A stretch of 64,000 nt of DNA, taken from positions 62,001 through 126,000 of the forward strand of contig CAZQCG010000001.1 in NCBI GenBank assembly GCA_964592425.1, in the 5' to 3' direction. Positions within the stretch are counted from its first letter, which is position 1. Each line of letters begins with the position of its first letter. The position numbers and the translations under genes are program-made. The DNA comes from Viridilinea sp964592425. GTDB taxonomy: Bacteria > Chloroflexota > Chloroflexia > Chloroflexales > Chloroflexaceae. Below the pieces are notes generated by a model. The model was not told the origin of the DNA. It saw only the letters and a list, made by a program, of their open reading frames with translations, and searched no databases. This document shows positions 25,653-34,600 of the stretch, one piece after another.

Positions 25653-27647
25653 ATGAGTTCAATCTCACGGCGTGGGTTCCTCAAGGGCATGGTCGCGCTT
25701 GGGGCCGGGGTCTTTTTGCACCGCTACAGCGGTGGCTTCCGCATCGTCAATGCCGCCGCCGGGCCTGAGACGCGCCAGATGCGCCTGGTGCATACAAACG
25801 ACCACCACTCACGGATCGAGCCCGCCCCCAATGTCTCGCTTGGCCGAGTCAATGGCGTCAGCCAGACACGCAACCTGGGCGGGGTCGCCCGCCGCAAGAC
25901 GCTCTTCAACCAGATCGCTGCTGATCGAAGCTGGACGCCAATTGCTGCTTCGCAAGCTGATGTGCTCTTCCTCGATGCCGGCGATGTCTTCCAGGGCACA
26001 CTCTATTTTAACCAATTTAACGGTGAGGCCGATCTCTGGTTCTACAACCGCCTTGGTTATGCTGCGATGGCGGTTGGCAACCACGAGTTCGACAAAGGCG
26101 ACCAGGTGCTGGCGAAGTTCATTGCCGGGGCCGCTTTCCCTGTTGTTGCGGCCAATATGCGCGTGGTCGCCCCGTCGCCGCTGGCGGCCCTCTACCAGGA
26201 AGTTGTTCCCGCCGCGTCAGGGCAGGTGATCGGCAAGTGGGGCAAGCGCACGATCTTAAGCCTGCCAAGTGGCCAGAAGGTCGGTATCTTTGGTCTCAGT
26301 ACCGTGACGACCAAAAATATTTCCAGCCCGAGCGCCCAGGTCAGCTTTGATCCGGAGTATGCCGTCGTTGCCAACGCTCAGGCGGCGGCGCTACGGGCTG
26401 CTGGCTGCAGTACGGTGATTGCCCTGACCCATATTGGCTATGATGCCGACCTGGCCCTGGCCCCGCAACTCAGCGGTGTGGATGTGATCGTCGGTGGCCA
26501 TTCCCATACGCCGCTGCTGCCCGAGTCTGCTACGCCACTACCTTTTGGCGCAAGTGCCCGTGCGGCCTATCCGCAGCTTCTCACCGCAGCCGATGGTGAG
26601 AAGATCCTGGTTGTTCAGGACTGGGAGTGGGGTAAGTGGGTTGGCGACATCGTGATCGGCTTTGATGCCAATGGTGTGATCACCCAGGTGGTCGGGGCAA
26701 CCATTCGCCCGGTCTGGGCCGATGGTGTGCTGCCTGAGGGACGTGCGCTGCTGTCCGGCGAAGGGGCCGAGCTTACCCCCGATGCTGCTTTCCAGACGCA
26801 GATCACCAGTGCCTACAAGCCGACGATCACCGAGTTGAGCAATACGGTGATCGGCTCGACTGCGGTTGATCTGCCGAGTGCCGATGTGCGCATGGCCGAG
26901 ACGGCACTGGGCAACCTGCTGGCCGACGGCTTCCGTGACAAGGCCCTGGCGATGCGCAGCGACAACCCGGATAATTTGCCGGTGGTTGCGATCATCAATG
27001 GTGGCGGCATTCGCACCAGTATCGACAAAGGTCAGATCACCGTCGCCGAATTGTTGGCGGTGGCCCCCTTCGGGAACACCTTCTGTCGGCTCAATCTGAC
27101 CGGGGCACAGATTAAGGCCGCGCTTGAGAACGGGGTGAGCGCCCTGCCGCCCGATCCGGCGCTTGACGCCAGTCGTAACCCGCTTGGCACGGGCCGTTTT
27201 CCCAATGTGGCCGGCATGCGCTTCCGCTTCAACCCCCAGCGTGCCGCAGCCCAGCCACCTCTTGCCGCAGCCAGTACGCAGCCAGCCCTCCCGGCCCGTA
27301 AAGGTGAGCGCATCGCCGGTATCGAAGTGCTCGAGGGTGACACCTACAAGCCGCTCGATCCTGGCAAAACCTACCGTGTCGTTACCAACAGCTTTATGTT
27401 CGGTGGCGGCGACGGTTACGCAGTCTTTACCAGCAGTGGCGACCAGGCCGATCCCTCAGTGGGTGGGGCGACCAACCGGCTCGATACGGGTCTGATCGAC
27501 GCCGACATCTATCGTGAGTATATCCTGGCCAAGGGCAACACCCCCTTGAATCCGACTATCGAGGGGCGCATCACCAGGCAGATTGGCCGCTCAGGGATTG
27601 CCTCCCTTGAGCAGACCGATCAGCCGCTCGCTCTGGCCGCTGACTAG
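25653..27647 (+). CDS. Tat-exported 5'-nucleotidase / 2',3'-cyclic phosphodiesterase family
   Basis: A 664-residue exported phosphoesterase. Residues 1-35 are a Tat signal (SRRGFLKGMVALGAGVFL). The metallophosphoesterase domain has LVHTNDHHSRIEP, DAGDVFQGTLYFN, GNHEFDKGD and GGHSHTPL. The C-terminal substrate domain has INGGGIRTSIDKGQITVAELL and SFMFGGGDGYAVF. These enzymes release phosphate from nucleotides outside the cytoplasm. AGAGGAG lies before the ATG at 25653. It is a single gene closed by a strong hairpin. UshA-like; a precise substrate is inference. Confidence 0.9.
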   Translation: MSSISRRGFLKGMVALGAGVFLHRYSGGFRIVNAAAGPETRQMRLVHTNDHHSRIEPAPNVSLGRVNGVSQTRNLGGVARRKTLFNQIAADRSWTPIAASQADVLFLDAGDVFQGTLYFNQFNGEADLWFYNRLGYAAMAVGNHEFDKGDQVLAKFIAGAAFPVVAANMRVVAPSPLAALYQEVVPAASGQVIGKWGKRTILSLPSGQKVGIFGLSTVTTKNISSPSAQVSFDPEYAVVANAQAAALRAAGCSTVIALTHIGYDADLALAPQLSGVDVIVGGHSHTPLLPESATPLPFGASARAAYPQLLTAADGEKILVVQDWEWGKWVGDIVIGFDANGVITQVVGATIRPVWADGVLPEGRALLSGEGAELTPDAAFQTQITSAYKPTITELSNTVIGSTAVDLPSADVRMAETALGNLLADGFRDKALAMRSDNPDNLPVVAIINGGGIRTSIDKGQITVAELLAVAPFGNTFCRLNLTGAQIKAALENGVSALPPDPALDASRNPLGTGRFPNVAGMRFRFNPQRAAAQPPLAAASTQPALPARKGERIAGIEVLEGDTYKPLDPGKTYRVVTNSFMFGGGDGYAVFTSSGDQADPSVGGATNRLDTGLIDADIYREYILAKGNTPLNPTIEGRITRQIGRSGIASLEQTDQPLALAAD

Positions 27648-27651
27648 CTTG

Positions 27652-27695
27652 CTTCAGGGTGGGCGAGGGAAGCAGGTTCCCTCGCCACCCTGAAG
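27652..27695. terminator. Hairpin terminator after the 5'-nucleotidase gene
   Basis: A stem of about 19 bp (arms beginning CTTCAGGGTGG, one bulged base) with a short loop, five bases after the stop codon. Confidence 0.8.
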
Positions 27696-27720
27696 GCCAT
27701 TGGTCGCGCTCAAGTCAAGC

Positions 27721-27754
27721 AGGGGAGCGGCGGGTTGTAACCCACCGCTCCCCT
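27721..27754. repeat. Inverted repeat between convergent genes
   Basis: Two 16-base arms (AGGGGAGCGGCGGGTT and complement) with one mismatch and a two-base loop. It could be a second terminator, for the dikinase transcript coming from the other side. Confidence 0.55.
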
Positions 27755-27818
27755 TCAGAGTTACGCAGACGCGTGCCTACTACAGCGTCCGAGCTCATTT
27801 GCCGGATTGGAGGGGCGC

Positions 27819-27838
27819 GGGGAGGGCAAGCCCTCCCC
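27819..27838. repeat. Short GC hairpin beside the dikinase stop
   Basis: A perfect 9-bp stem (GGGGAGGGC) with an AA loop. The A-run that follows at 27840 is on the wrong side for a classical intrinsic terminator of the minus-strand gene. Confidence 0.45.
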
Positions 27839-27881
27839 GAAAAAAACTGCTTCTACCCGTCAGAGTAGCTCGGACGGAGTA

Positions 27882-30512
27882 CTACTTATCGCGCTTGCTT
27901 TCGCCGAGGGCAGCCTGGGCCGCTGCGAGGCGGGCAATCGGCACACGGTAGGGCGAGCAGCTCACGTAGTTGAGCCCGGCTTTGTGGAAGAACTCGATCG
28001 AGGCCGGATCGCCGCCATGCTCACCACAGATACCGACCTTGAGGTTGGGGCGCGTGCTGCGCCCGCGCTCGGTGCCGATCTGCACCAGTTGGCCCACGCC
28101 ACGCTGGTCGATCGTCTGGAAGGGGTCGTCGCTCATGATCTTGCGCTCGACATAGAGTGGCAAGAAGCGCCCCGAGTCATCGCGCGAGAGGCCAAGCGCC
28201 GTCTGGGTAAGATCGTTGGTGCCGAAGCTGAAGAATTCAGCCAGATCAGCAATCTCATCGGCAGTCAGGGCGGCGCGGGGCAACTCGATCATGGTACCCA
28301 CCAGATAAGGCACCTCGACCCCGGCCTCGGCGAAGACATCGCTGGCGGCCTGGCGCACAATCTCAGCCTGCGGCTTGAACTCGCTGAGATTGCCGACCAG
28401 CGGGATCATCACCTCGGGGTGAACATCGACACCCTCCTGCTTAACCACCACGGCGGCCTTGAAGATCGCCCGTGCCTGCATTTCGGTGATCTCAGGGTAG
28501 ATGATACCGAGCCGGCAGCCACGGAAGCCGAGCATCGGGTTAGCTTCGCGCATGCTCTCGACCTTGGCCTTAACCTTACGCCCATCGAGGCCAAGCCTGG
28601 CAGCCAGGGCCTCAATCTCATGATCCTCGTGGGGCAGGAACTCGTGCAGGGGCGGGTCGAGGGTACGGATAGTCACCGGCAGGCCATTCATCGCCCGGAA
28701 GAGGCCCTCAAAGTCGCCTTGCTGTAGCGGCTCGATCTTGGCCAGGGCGGCGCGGCGCTCCTCAAGCGTATCGGCGATGATCATCTCGCGCACGGCATCG
28801 ATGCGATCACCCTCGAAGAACATGTGCTCTGTGCGGCAGAGCCCGATCCCTTCGGCACCGAAGCCACGGGCCACCTCGGCATCGTGGGGGATGTCGGCAT
28901 TGGCGCGCACGCCGAGCTTGCGAAACTCGTCGGCCCAGCTCATCAACTTGGCAAAGTCACCCGAAAGCTCCGGCTGCACCGTCGGCATTTCGCCAGCAAA
29001 GACTTCGCCCGTGCTACCATCAAGGGTCACGGCCTCGCCTTTGCGAATGGTAACGCCATTGACCGTCACCGACTGGTCGGCGTAGTTGACGCGCAGCTCA
29101 CCAGCACCGGCAACACAGGGCTTGCCCATACCGCGGGCAACCACGGCGGCGTGGCTGGTCATACCGCCACGGGCGGTCAGGATAGCCTGGGCGGCGACCA
29201 TACCGTGGAAGTCCTCGGGGGCCGTCTCGACGCGGATGAGGATGACCTTCTCGCCGGTGGCGGCCATCTGCTCGGCCTCATCGGGGTCGAAGACCGCCTT
29301 GCCACTGGCGGCACCAGGCGAAGCTGGCAGGCCAGTAGTGAGCGGATTAGCCGTCTTGCGCGCCTTGGGATCGATCGTCGGGTGCAGCAGCTGGTCAAGG
29401 GCGTGGGGGTCAACCCGCTGTACCGCGGTTGCCTTATCGATCACGCCTTCGGCCACGAGATCGACCGCAATCTTGACGGCGGCGGAGCCGGTGCGCTTGC
29501 CAGAACGGGTCTGGAGCATCCAGAGCTTGCCCTTCTCGATCGTGAACTCGACGTCCTGGACATCCTTATAGTGAGCCTCGAGCTGCTTGGCAATGCCGTG
29601 GAACTCGGCATAGACCTCGGGCATGCTCTCGGCCAGCTTGCTGATCGGCTGCGGGGTACGCACACCGGCCACCACATCCTCGCCCTGCGCATTGACCAGA
29701 TATTCGCCGAAGATCTCGCCCTCGCCGGTGGCCGGGTTGCGCGTAAAGGCCACGCCGGTCGCCGAGTCGTCGCCCATATTACCGAAGACCATTGCCTGCA
29801 CATTCACGCCGGTGCCCAGGCTGTCCGAAATCTTATTGACCCGCCGGTAGTCACGGGCGCGACGGCCATTCCATGAGCGGAAGACCGCCATCACCGCCTC
29901 GCGCAGCTGCGCCTGCGGATCTTCGGGAAACTCGACACCCATATCCTGTTTAATGATCGCCTTGAACTCTTCGGCGATAGAGAGCAATTCCTCGGCGCTC
30001 AGGTCGGTATCCTGACGCTGGCCATGGCCCTTGCGCTCGTCCAGCACATGCTCGAAGCGCTCACCCTCGACCCCCAGCACGATCTTGCCGAAGAGCTGGA
30101 TGAAGCGGCGATAGGCATCAGCAGCGAAGCGCTGGTTATCGGTCAGTTTGGCCAGACCCTCACGGGTTGCCTGGTTCAGGCCCAGGTTGAGCACCGTATC
30201 CATCATGCCCGGCATCGAAAACTTCGCACCCGAGCGCACCGAGATCAGCAGCGGATTAGACGGATCACCGAACTGCTTGCCGGTCTGGGCTTCAATATCT
30301 TTGAGCGCCGCGAAGACCTGTTCCCACAGCCCTTCGGGAGCCTCCTGGCCGTTCTCGTAGTACGTATTGCAGGCTTCGGTCGTGATCGTGAACCCCGGCG
30401 GCACCGGCACGCCGGTACGGGTCATCTCGGCGACCCCCGCACCTTTACCGCCGAGCAGATCACGCATGGTTGCGTCACCTTCGCGGAAGAGGTAGACCCA
30501 CTTCTTCGTCAT
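27882..30512 (-). CDS. ppdK: Pyruvate, phosphate dikinase
   Basis: An 876-residue PPDK, the full length for the bacterial enzyme, interconverting pyruvate + ATP + Pi and PEP + AMP + PPi. The N-terminal ATP-grasp part has YLFREGDATMRDLLGGKGAG; the phosphohistidine domain has GGMTSHAAVVARGMGKPC with the catalytic His; the PEP domain has KVGICGEHGGD with the catalytic Cys near the end. ATG at 30512 has GGAGG six bases upstream (a TTG lies just before). It has its own promoter (30558-30586). With the malic enzyme it gives a malate-pyruvate-PEP route, useful for CO2 fixation or gluconeogenesis. Confidence 0.96.
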   Translation of the reverse strand: MTKKWVYLFREGDATMRDLLGGKGAGVAEMTRTGVPVPPGFTITTEACNTYYENGQEAPEGLWEQVFAALKDIEAQTGKQFGDPSNPLLISVRSGAKFSMPGMMDTVLNLGLNQATREGLAKLTDNQRFAADAYRRFIQLFGKIVLGVEGERFEHVLDERKGHGQRQDTDLSAEELLSIAEEFKAIIKQDMGVEFPEDPQAQLREAVMAVFRSWNGRRARDYRRVNKISDSLGTGVNVQAMVFGNMGDDSATGVAFTRNPATGEGEIFGEYLVNAQGEDVVAGVRTPQPISKLAESMPEVYAEFHGIAKQLEAHYKDVQDVEFTIEKGKLWMLQTRSGKRTGSAAVKIAVDLVAEGVIDKATAVQRVDPHALDQLLHPTIDPKARKTANPLTTGLPASPGAASGKAVFDPDEAEQMAATGEKVILIRVETAPEDFHGMVAAQAILTARGGMTSHAAVVARGMGKPCVAGAGELRVNYADQSVTVNGVTIRKGEAVTLDGSTGEVFAGEMPTVQPELSGDFAKLMSWADEFRKLGVRANADIPHDAEVARGFGAEGIGLCRTEHMFFEGDRIDAVREMIIADTLEERRAALAKIEPLQQGDFEGLFRAMNGLPVTIRTLDPPLHEFLPHEDHEIEALAARLGLDGRKVKAKVESMREANPMLGFRGCRLGIIYPEITEMQARAIFKAAVVVKQEGVDVHPEVMIPLVGNLSEFKPQAEIVRQAASDVFAEAGVEVPYLVGTMIELPRAALTADEIADLAEFFSFGTNDLTQTALGLSRDDSGRFLPLYVERKIMSDDPFQTIDQRGVGQLVQIGTERGRSTRPNLKVGICGEHGGDPASIEFFHKAGLNYVSCSPYRVPIARLAAAQAALGESKRDK

Positions 30513-30557
30513 CAACAGCCTCCTATAATCCTTGTCGCATCTGCCTCAGTTTGGTGA

Positions 30558-30586
30558 ACTATAACGCTCAGATCTGCAAATGTCAA
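30558..30586 (-). promoter_or_regulatory. Promoter of ppdK
   Basis: Minus-strand TTGACA (30581-30586), 17-base spacer, TATAGT (30558-30563). Predicted leader about 40 bases. Confidence 0.75.
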
Positions 30587-30780
30587 AGCCTTGCGTAGAC
30601 TGTGCAGAGCCTTCACAAGTCTCAGCGGTGTACAGAATTATTTGTTGCTTGTGAAGCAAAGAGTTTATTTGAGGTTAAGAGAGGGCAATAACAGCTTTTT
30701 TTGCGCATCAGGACGCTCTAAACCCCTCTTTTTTTAGGCTTGCACAGGTTTTGCATATAGTTATGCGATATTGACTTTCA

Positions 30781-30789
30781 TGTTATAAT
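30781..30789 (+). promoter_or_regulatory. Extended -10 promoter of bchM-bchH
   Basis: TG-T-TATAAT (TG 30781-30782, TATAAT 30784-30789). The ten bases ATGTTATAAT recur exactly before bchN (52576-52585). The -35 region at the right distance (30761-30766, TTATGC) is poor and lies in a small palindrome. Confidence 0.6.
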
Positions 30790-30803
30790 CCGCTTACATA
30801 AGC

Positions 30804-30824
30804 GTAGTTTTCAGTCTGCACTAC
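30804..30824 (+). promoter_or_regulatory. GTAGT-N11-ACTAC element, copy 1 (bchM)
   Basis: Perfect inverted repeat with an 11-base spacer, 14 bases after the -10 box and 16 bases before the bchM start codon. Including one flanking base it matches the bchN copy at 19 of 22 positions. Confidence 0.65.
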
Positions 30825-30840
30825 AGTCTACGAGGCTGGC

Positions 30841-31548
30841 GTGGCAAAGCCCTTAGAAGCTGACCAGCACAAGGCGCGTTTGCGCCACTATTTCGATGGG
30901 ATCGGGTTTGATCGTTGGTCGGCAATTTACGGCCAGGCTCAACTCTCCCCTGTGCGTCGCTCAATCCGCGAAGGTCATACCGCCATGCTGGATCAGGCCC
31001 TGGCCTGGCTGGATGAGGTACCCCTGCATACTGCGACCCCGACGGTGCTTGATGCCGGTTGCGGTACGGGCCTCTTCAGCCTTGAGTTGGCCCGGCGTGG
31101 CTATCGTGTCACCGCCGCCGACATGGCACCCCAGATGGCGCGCGCAACGGCGGCCGCTGCTAGCAGCGCCGGCCTCGCTGACCGCGTTCATTGCCAGGTT
31201 GCCGACCTCGAAAGCCTGGCCGGGCGCTACAGCCTGGTCGCCTGCTTCGATGTGCTGATCCACTATGCGGCCCCTCCCTTTACCACTATGCTCAGCCACC
31301 TGGCTGGCCTTTGTGAAGAACAGTTGCTCTTTACCTACGCCCCCTACAGCCCCTTCCTGGCTGCTATGCATCGTGTTGGCGGCTTCTTCCCACATAGTGA
31401 GCGCCGCACCACAATTGAGATGATCCCCGCTGACCTGGTGCGCACAACCCTCGCTGCTTGCGGCTTGCACATCCGGAACGTTCAGCGCGTCAGCCGTGGC
31501 TTTTACCACGTTACCCTGGTTCACGCGACCCGTAGCCCCAAGGTCTGA
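30841..31548 (+). CDS. bchM: Magnesium-protoporphyrin IX methyltransferase
   Basis: A 235-residue SAM methyltransferase that converts Mg-protoporphyrin IX to its 13-monomethyl ester. The SAM-binding motif is VLDAGCGTGLFSLELARRGY; FDVLIHYA and the C-terminal RVSRGFYHVTLV region are typical of BchM/ChlM. Length matches the bacterial enzyme. GTG at 30841 is used as start because the protein then begins shortly before the conserved HKARLRHYFDGIGFDRW; no strong ribosome site is visible. It is followed by bchH, whose product feeds it. First gene of the tetrapyrrole block. Confidence 0.93.
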   Translation: MAKPLEADQHKARLRHYFDGIGFDRWSAIYGQAQLSPVRRSIREGHTAMLDQALAWLDEVPLHTATPTVLDAGCGTGLFSLELARRGYRVTAADMAPQMARATAAAASSAGLADRVHCQVADLESLAGRYSLVACFDVLIHYAAPPFTTMLSHLAGLCEEQLLFTYAPYSPFLAAMHRVGGFFPHSERRTTIEMIPADLVRTTLAACGLHIRNVQRVSRGFYHVTLVHATRSPKV

Positions 31549-31609
31549 CCCAGCCCGTGCGTTGCTGGCTGCGGGGCAGGTTTGTTCGGTGGTTTTTTTT
31601 CTTCACACT

Positions 31610-31630
31610 GTAGTTCGGATTCTTTACTAC
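31610..31630 (+). promoter_or_regulatory. GTAGT-N11-ACTAC element, copy 2 (bchH)
   Basis: Perfect inverted repeat with the same 11-base spacer in the bchM-bchH gap, ending 38 bases before the bchH ATG. A run of eight T precedes it at about 31593-31600. No promoter box is evident close by. Confidence 0.6.
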
Positions 31631-31668
31631 GAGGCCGGTGGCTGACACGCAGGAGTAGCGACACGCAT

Positions 31669-34600
31669 ATGCGGATTATCTTCCTGACGATTGACGGCAA
31701 CCACGCGGCGGCGCTGCAGACGGCCGCCGCACGCATCCGCAGCGAGCATAGCCTTGCCTTGACGGTCGCTTGTTATGATGCCGCAACGCTGCGCGACGAG
31801 TCCGGTTGGCGCCGGCTCGAACGTGATTTCCAGGACGCTGATCTGGTTTTTGGTGCGCGCCTCTTTGGTGAGGAATATGTGCGCCCGCTTGAGCGCTTGC
31901 TTAGCGCCGCCCGCTGTCCCGTGCTGGTGATTACATCCAACCCGGCCCTCATCCGTCAGACTCGCATTGGTAAGTTTAGCCTGGCGGCGAAGGAGGAGGA
32001 GGAACGTGGCGGGGGTATGCTGCGCCAGTGGGCCAAGAAGTTTCGTCCCCAGGGCGGCGCGGGTGAGGCCCGTCGCCAGCTTGCGGTGCTGCGTAACATC
32101 AGTAAGGTGCTCAAACTTATCCCCGGTAAAGCTCGCGATCTCTACACCTATATTGTTGCCCACCAGTACTGGACCAACAGCTCGCCTGAGAACCTCTATC
32201 GCCTGGTCTGCTTGCTGGTAGAAGCCTATGTGCCCGGCTATAAGGGCCGTCTGCCGGTGCTCGACCCGGTTGCCTATCCCGAACAGGCGCTTTTCCACCC
32301 CGATGCTCCGGCCCCCTTCGAGAGTCTGGCCGAGTATGAGAAGTGGCGCACTGCGCGCAGCAAAAGCACCCGCGGATCGCGTACGCAGCAACGCGGCAGT
32401 GTCGGCATCCTCGCCCTGCGCACGGTGGCGCTGAGTGGGAATACCGCTCACCTGGCGGCCCTCGTGCGGGCCATTGAGGCACGTGGCCTTGAAGCCCGCA
32501 TGGCCTATGCCTCAGGCCTTGATATGCGCCCGGCGATCCAGGCCTTCTTCACCAGGAAGGAGAGTGGGCGCAAGTCTAAGGATGCCAATCAGAACGGTGT
32601 TGCTTCGGTTGATCTGTTGATCAACGCCAGCGGCTTCGCCCTGGTCGGTGGTCCCGCCGAAAGTCGTCCCGCCGATTCGCGGGCCGCTCTTGGTGAACTC
32701 GATGTTGGCTATTTTGCCCCGGTACCGCTCGCCTTCCAGCGAGTTGAAGACTGGCGCAAAGACTGGAGTGGCCTGGCTCCGGTGCAGGCGGCCCTCTCGG
32801 TGGCCATTCCCGAGCTTGAGGGCGCGGCTGAACCGCTGGTCTTCGGTGGCCCTACCGCTGCCGGCGATGGCTTTGTGCCAGCCCAGGAGACGATCGAGTT
32901 GATCGCCGACCGGGTTGCCCGCCGCGTTGATCTGCGTCGTACGTCGAACCAGGCCAAGAAGATCGCCCTGGTACTCTTCAGCTTCCCGCCTAACCTCGGC
33001 AATATCGGCACAGCCGCCTATCTTGATGTCTTCCGCAGCCTGCACACGCTGCTGGTCGCCCTCAAGGCCGATGGCTACCAGGTTGAAGTGCCCGCCGATG
33101 CCGAGGCCCTCCGCCAGTTAATCGTTGGTGGCAATGCGCTCATCCATGGGGCCGATGCCAATGTAGCCGCCACCTTCCCCGTTGATGATTACCGGCGCCT
33201 CTTTCCCGCCTTCAGCGAGATCGAGCCCTGCTGGGGCCGCGCCCCTGGCGAATTGCTCAACGATGGACGGCGAATGTACATCCTTGGACGTCAGTTTGGC
33301 AATGTCTTTATTGGCGTGCAGCCGCCCTTCGGCTATGAGCGTGACCCGATGCGCATGCTTATGGCTCGTGACGCGGCCCCCAACCATGCCTTTGCGGCCT
33401 TCTATACCTGGCTCCGCTATAGCTTCGGGGCCCAGGCGGTTGTCCACGTCGGTACCCACGGGGCACTTGAGTTTATGCCCGGCAAGCAGGTGGGCCTCGG
33501 GGCCGATGACTGGCCTTCGCGCCTGATCGGCGACCTGCCCAATTTCTACCTCTACAGTGTCAACAACCCCTCTGAGGCCGCCATCGCCAAGCGGCGTAGC
33601 GCCGCCACCCTGGTCAGTTACCTCGTGCCGCCGCTACAGCAGGCTGGTCTCTATAAAGGTCTGCGTCAACTCAAAGATAGCATCGACTCCTACCGTCAGC
33701 GCCCCGAGGCGAACCTGCTCGAACTGATCCGCGAACAGGCCGGGCGTCTCGGCCTCGGTGCTGATGAACAGACCCGCAACGCCGATGACGAGACCTATCT
33801 GGCCCGCCTGGCCCACGAACTGTTACAGGTCGAAGAGCGCATGATCCCCGCTGGCCTGCACGTCTTCGGGCAGCCGCCCGCTGCGGCTGAACTGGTTGAC
33901 CTGCTGACGCTCACGGCTACCTTCCACCAGATCCCCCTGCGCGGTGGCGCAACCGCCAGCCTGCCCGCCCTGGTGGCCCAGGGGCTCGGCTTTGAGTACC
34001 TCGCCCTGCGCGAACGACTCGCTGATGATCTGGAGGCCCAGGTACATTGGCAGCGCATTGAGCAGATCTGCAAAGAGGCGATCAGCCGTTTTGTCGCCGC
34101 TGCTCAACCAGGTCAGCACGCTGCGCACCATGGCCATCCCTTCGCTGACGCCGAGCGCTACCTGCGTGAGACGGCTGGCGTGCAGCCAGCCAGCCTGGCC
34201 CCGCTCTGGTCCTTCCTCGGTGAGTTGCTGGCTGGCCTGTGTACTGATAACGAACTGCAGGGCCTGCTCCATGGCCTGCGTGGCGGCTTCGTCACCCCTT
34301 CGCCCAGCAATGACATTGTGCGTGACCCTTCGGTGGTGCCAACCGGGCGCAATGTCTACAGCCTTGATCCTGCCCGTGCACCTAGTGCTATGGCCGTCGA
34401 GCGGGCCACACGCCTGACCGACGAGCTACTGAGCCGGGCTGCCGCTGAGAACGGCAGTGTCCCCGAGAGTGTTGCGGTGGTGCTCTGGGGCAGCGACAAC
34501 CTCAAGAGCGACTGTGAGGGTGTGGCCCAGGTGCTGGCCCTGATGGGGGTGCGTCCCGTTCCCGACGAACTGGGTAATATCTCCGATGTGGCCCTGATCC

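Larger units (their letters stand above)
30516..30840. other. Divergent promoter region between ppdK and bchM
   Basis: 325 bases, AT-rich for this genome. It holds the ppdK promoter at one end and the bchM promoter at the other. Between them are two copies of a CTT-N3-AAG palindrome: CTTCACAAG at 30611-30619 and its exact complement CTTGTGAAG at 30648-30656. Nearer bchM are GCATA-N4-TATGC (30753-30766, at the -35 position), CGCTTA-N2-TAAGCG (30791-30804, just after the transcription start) and the GTAGT-N11-ACTAC motif. Confidence 0.55.

Noticed and set aside
30719..30736. T-rich tracts before bchM as terminators
   Set aside because: No stem of useful length precedes them; they look like AT-rich promoter-proximal DNA.
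30771..30799. TTGACT-N17-TTACAT as the bchM promoter
   Set aside because: The -10 is only four of six, whereas the overlapping TG-T-TATAAT is a better element and is repeated before bchN. It remains an alternative.
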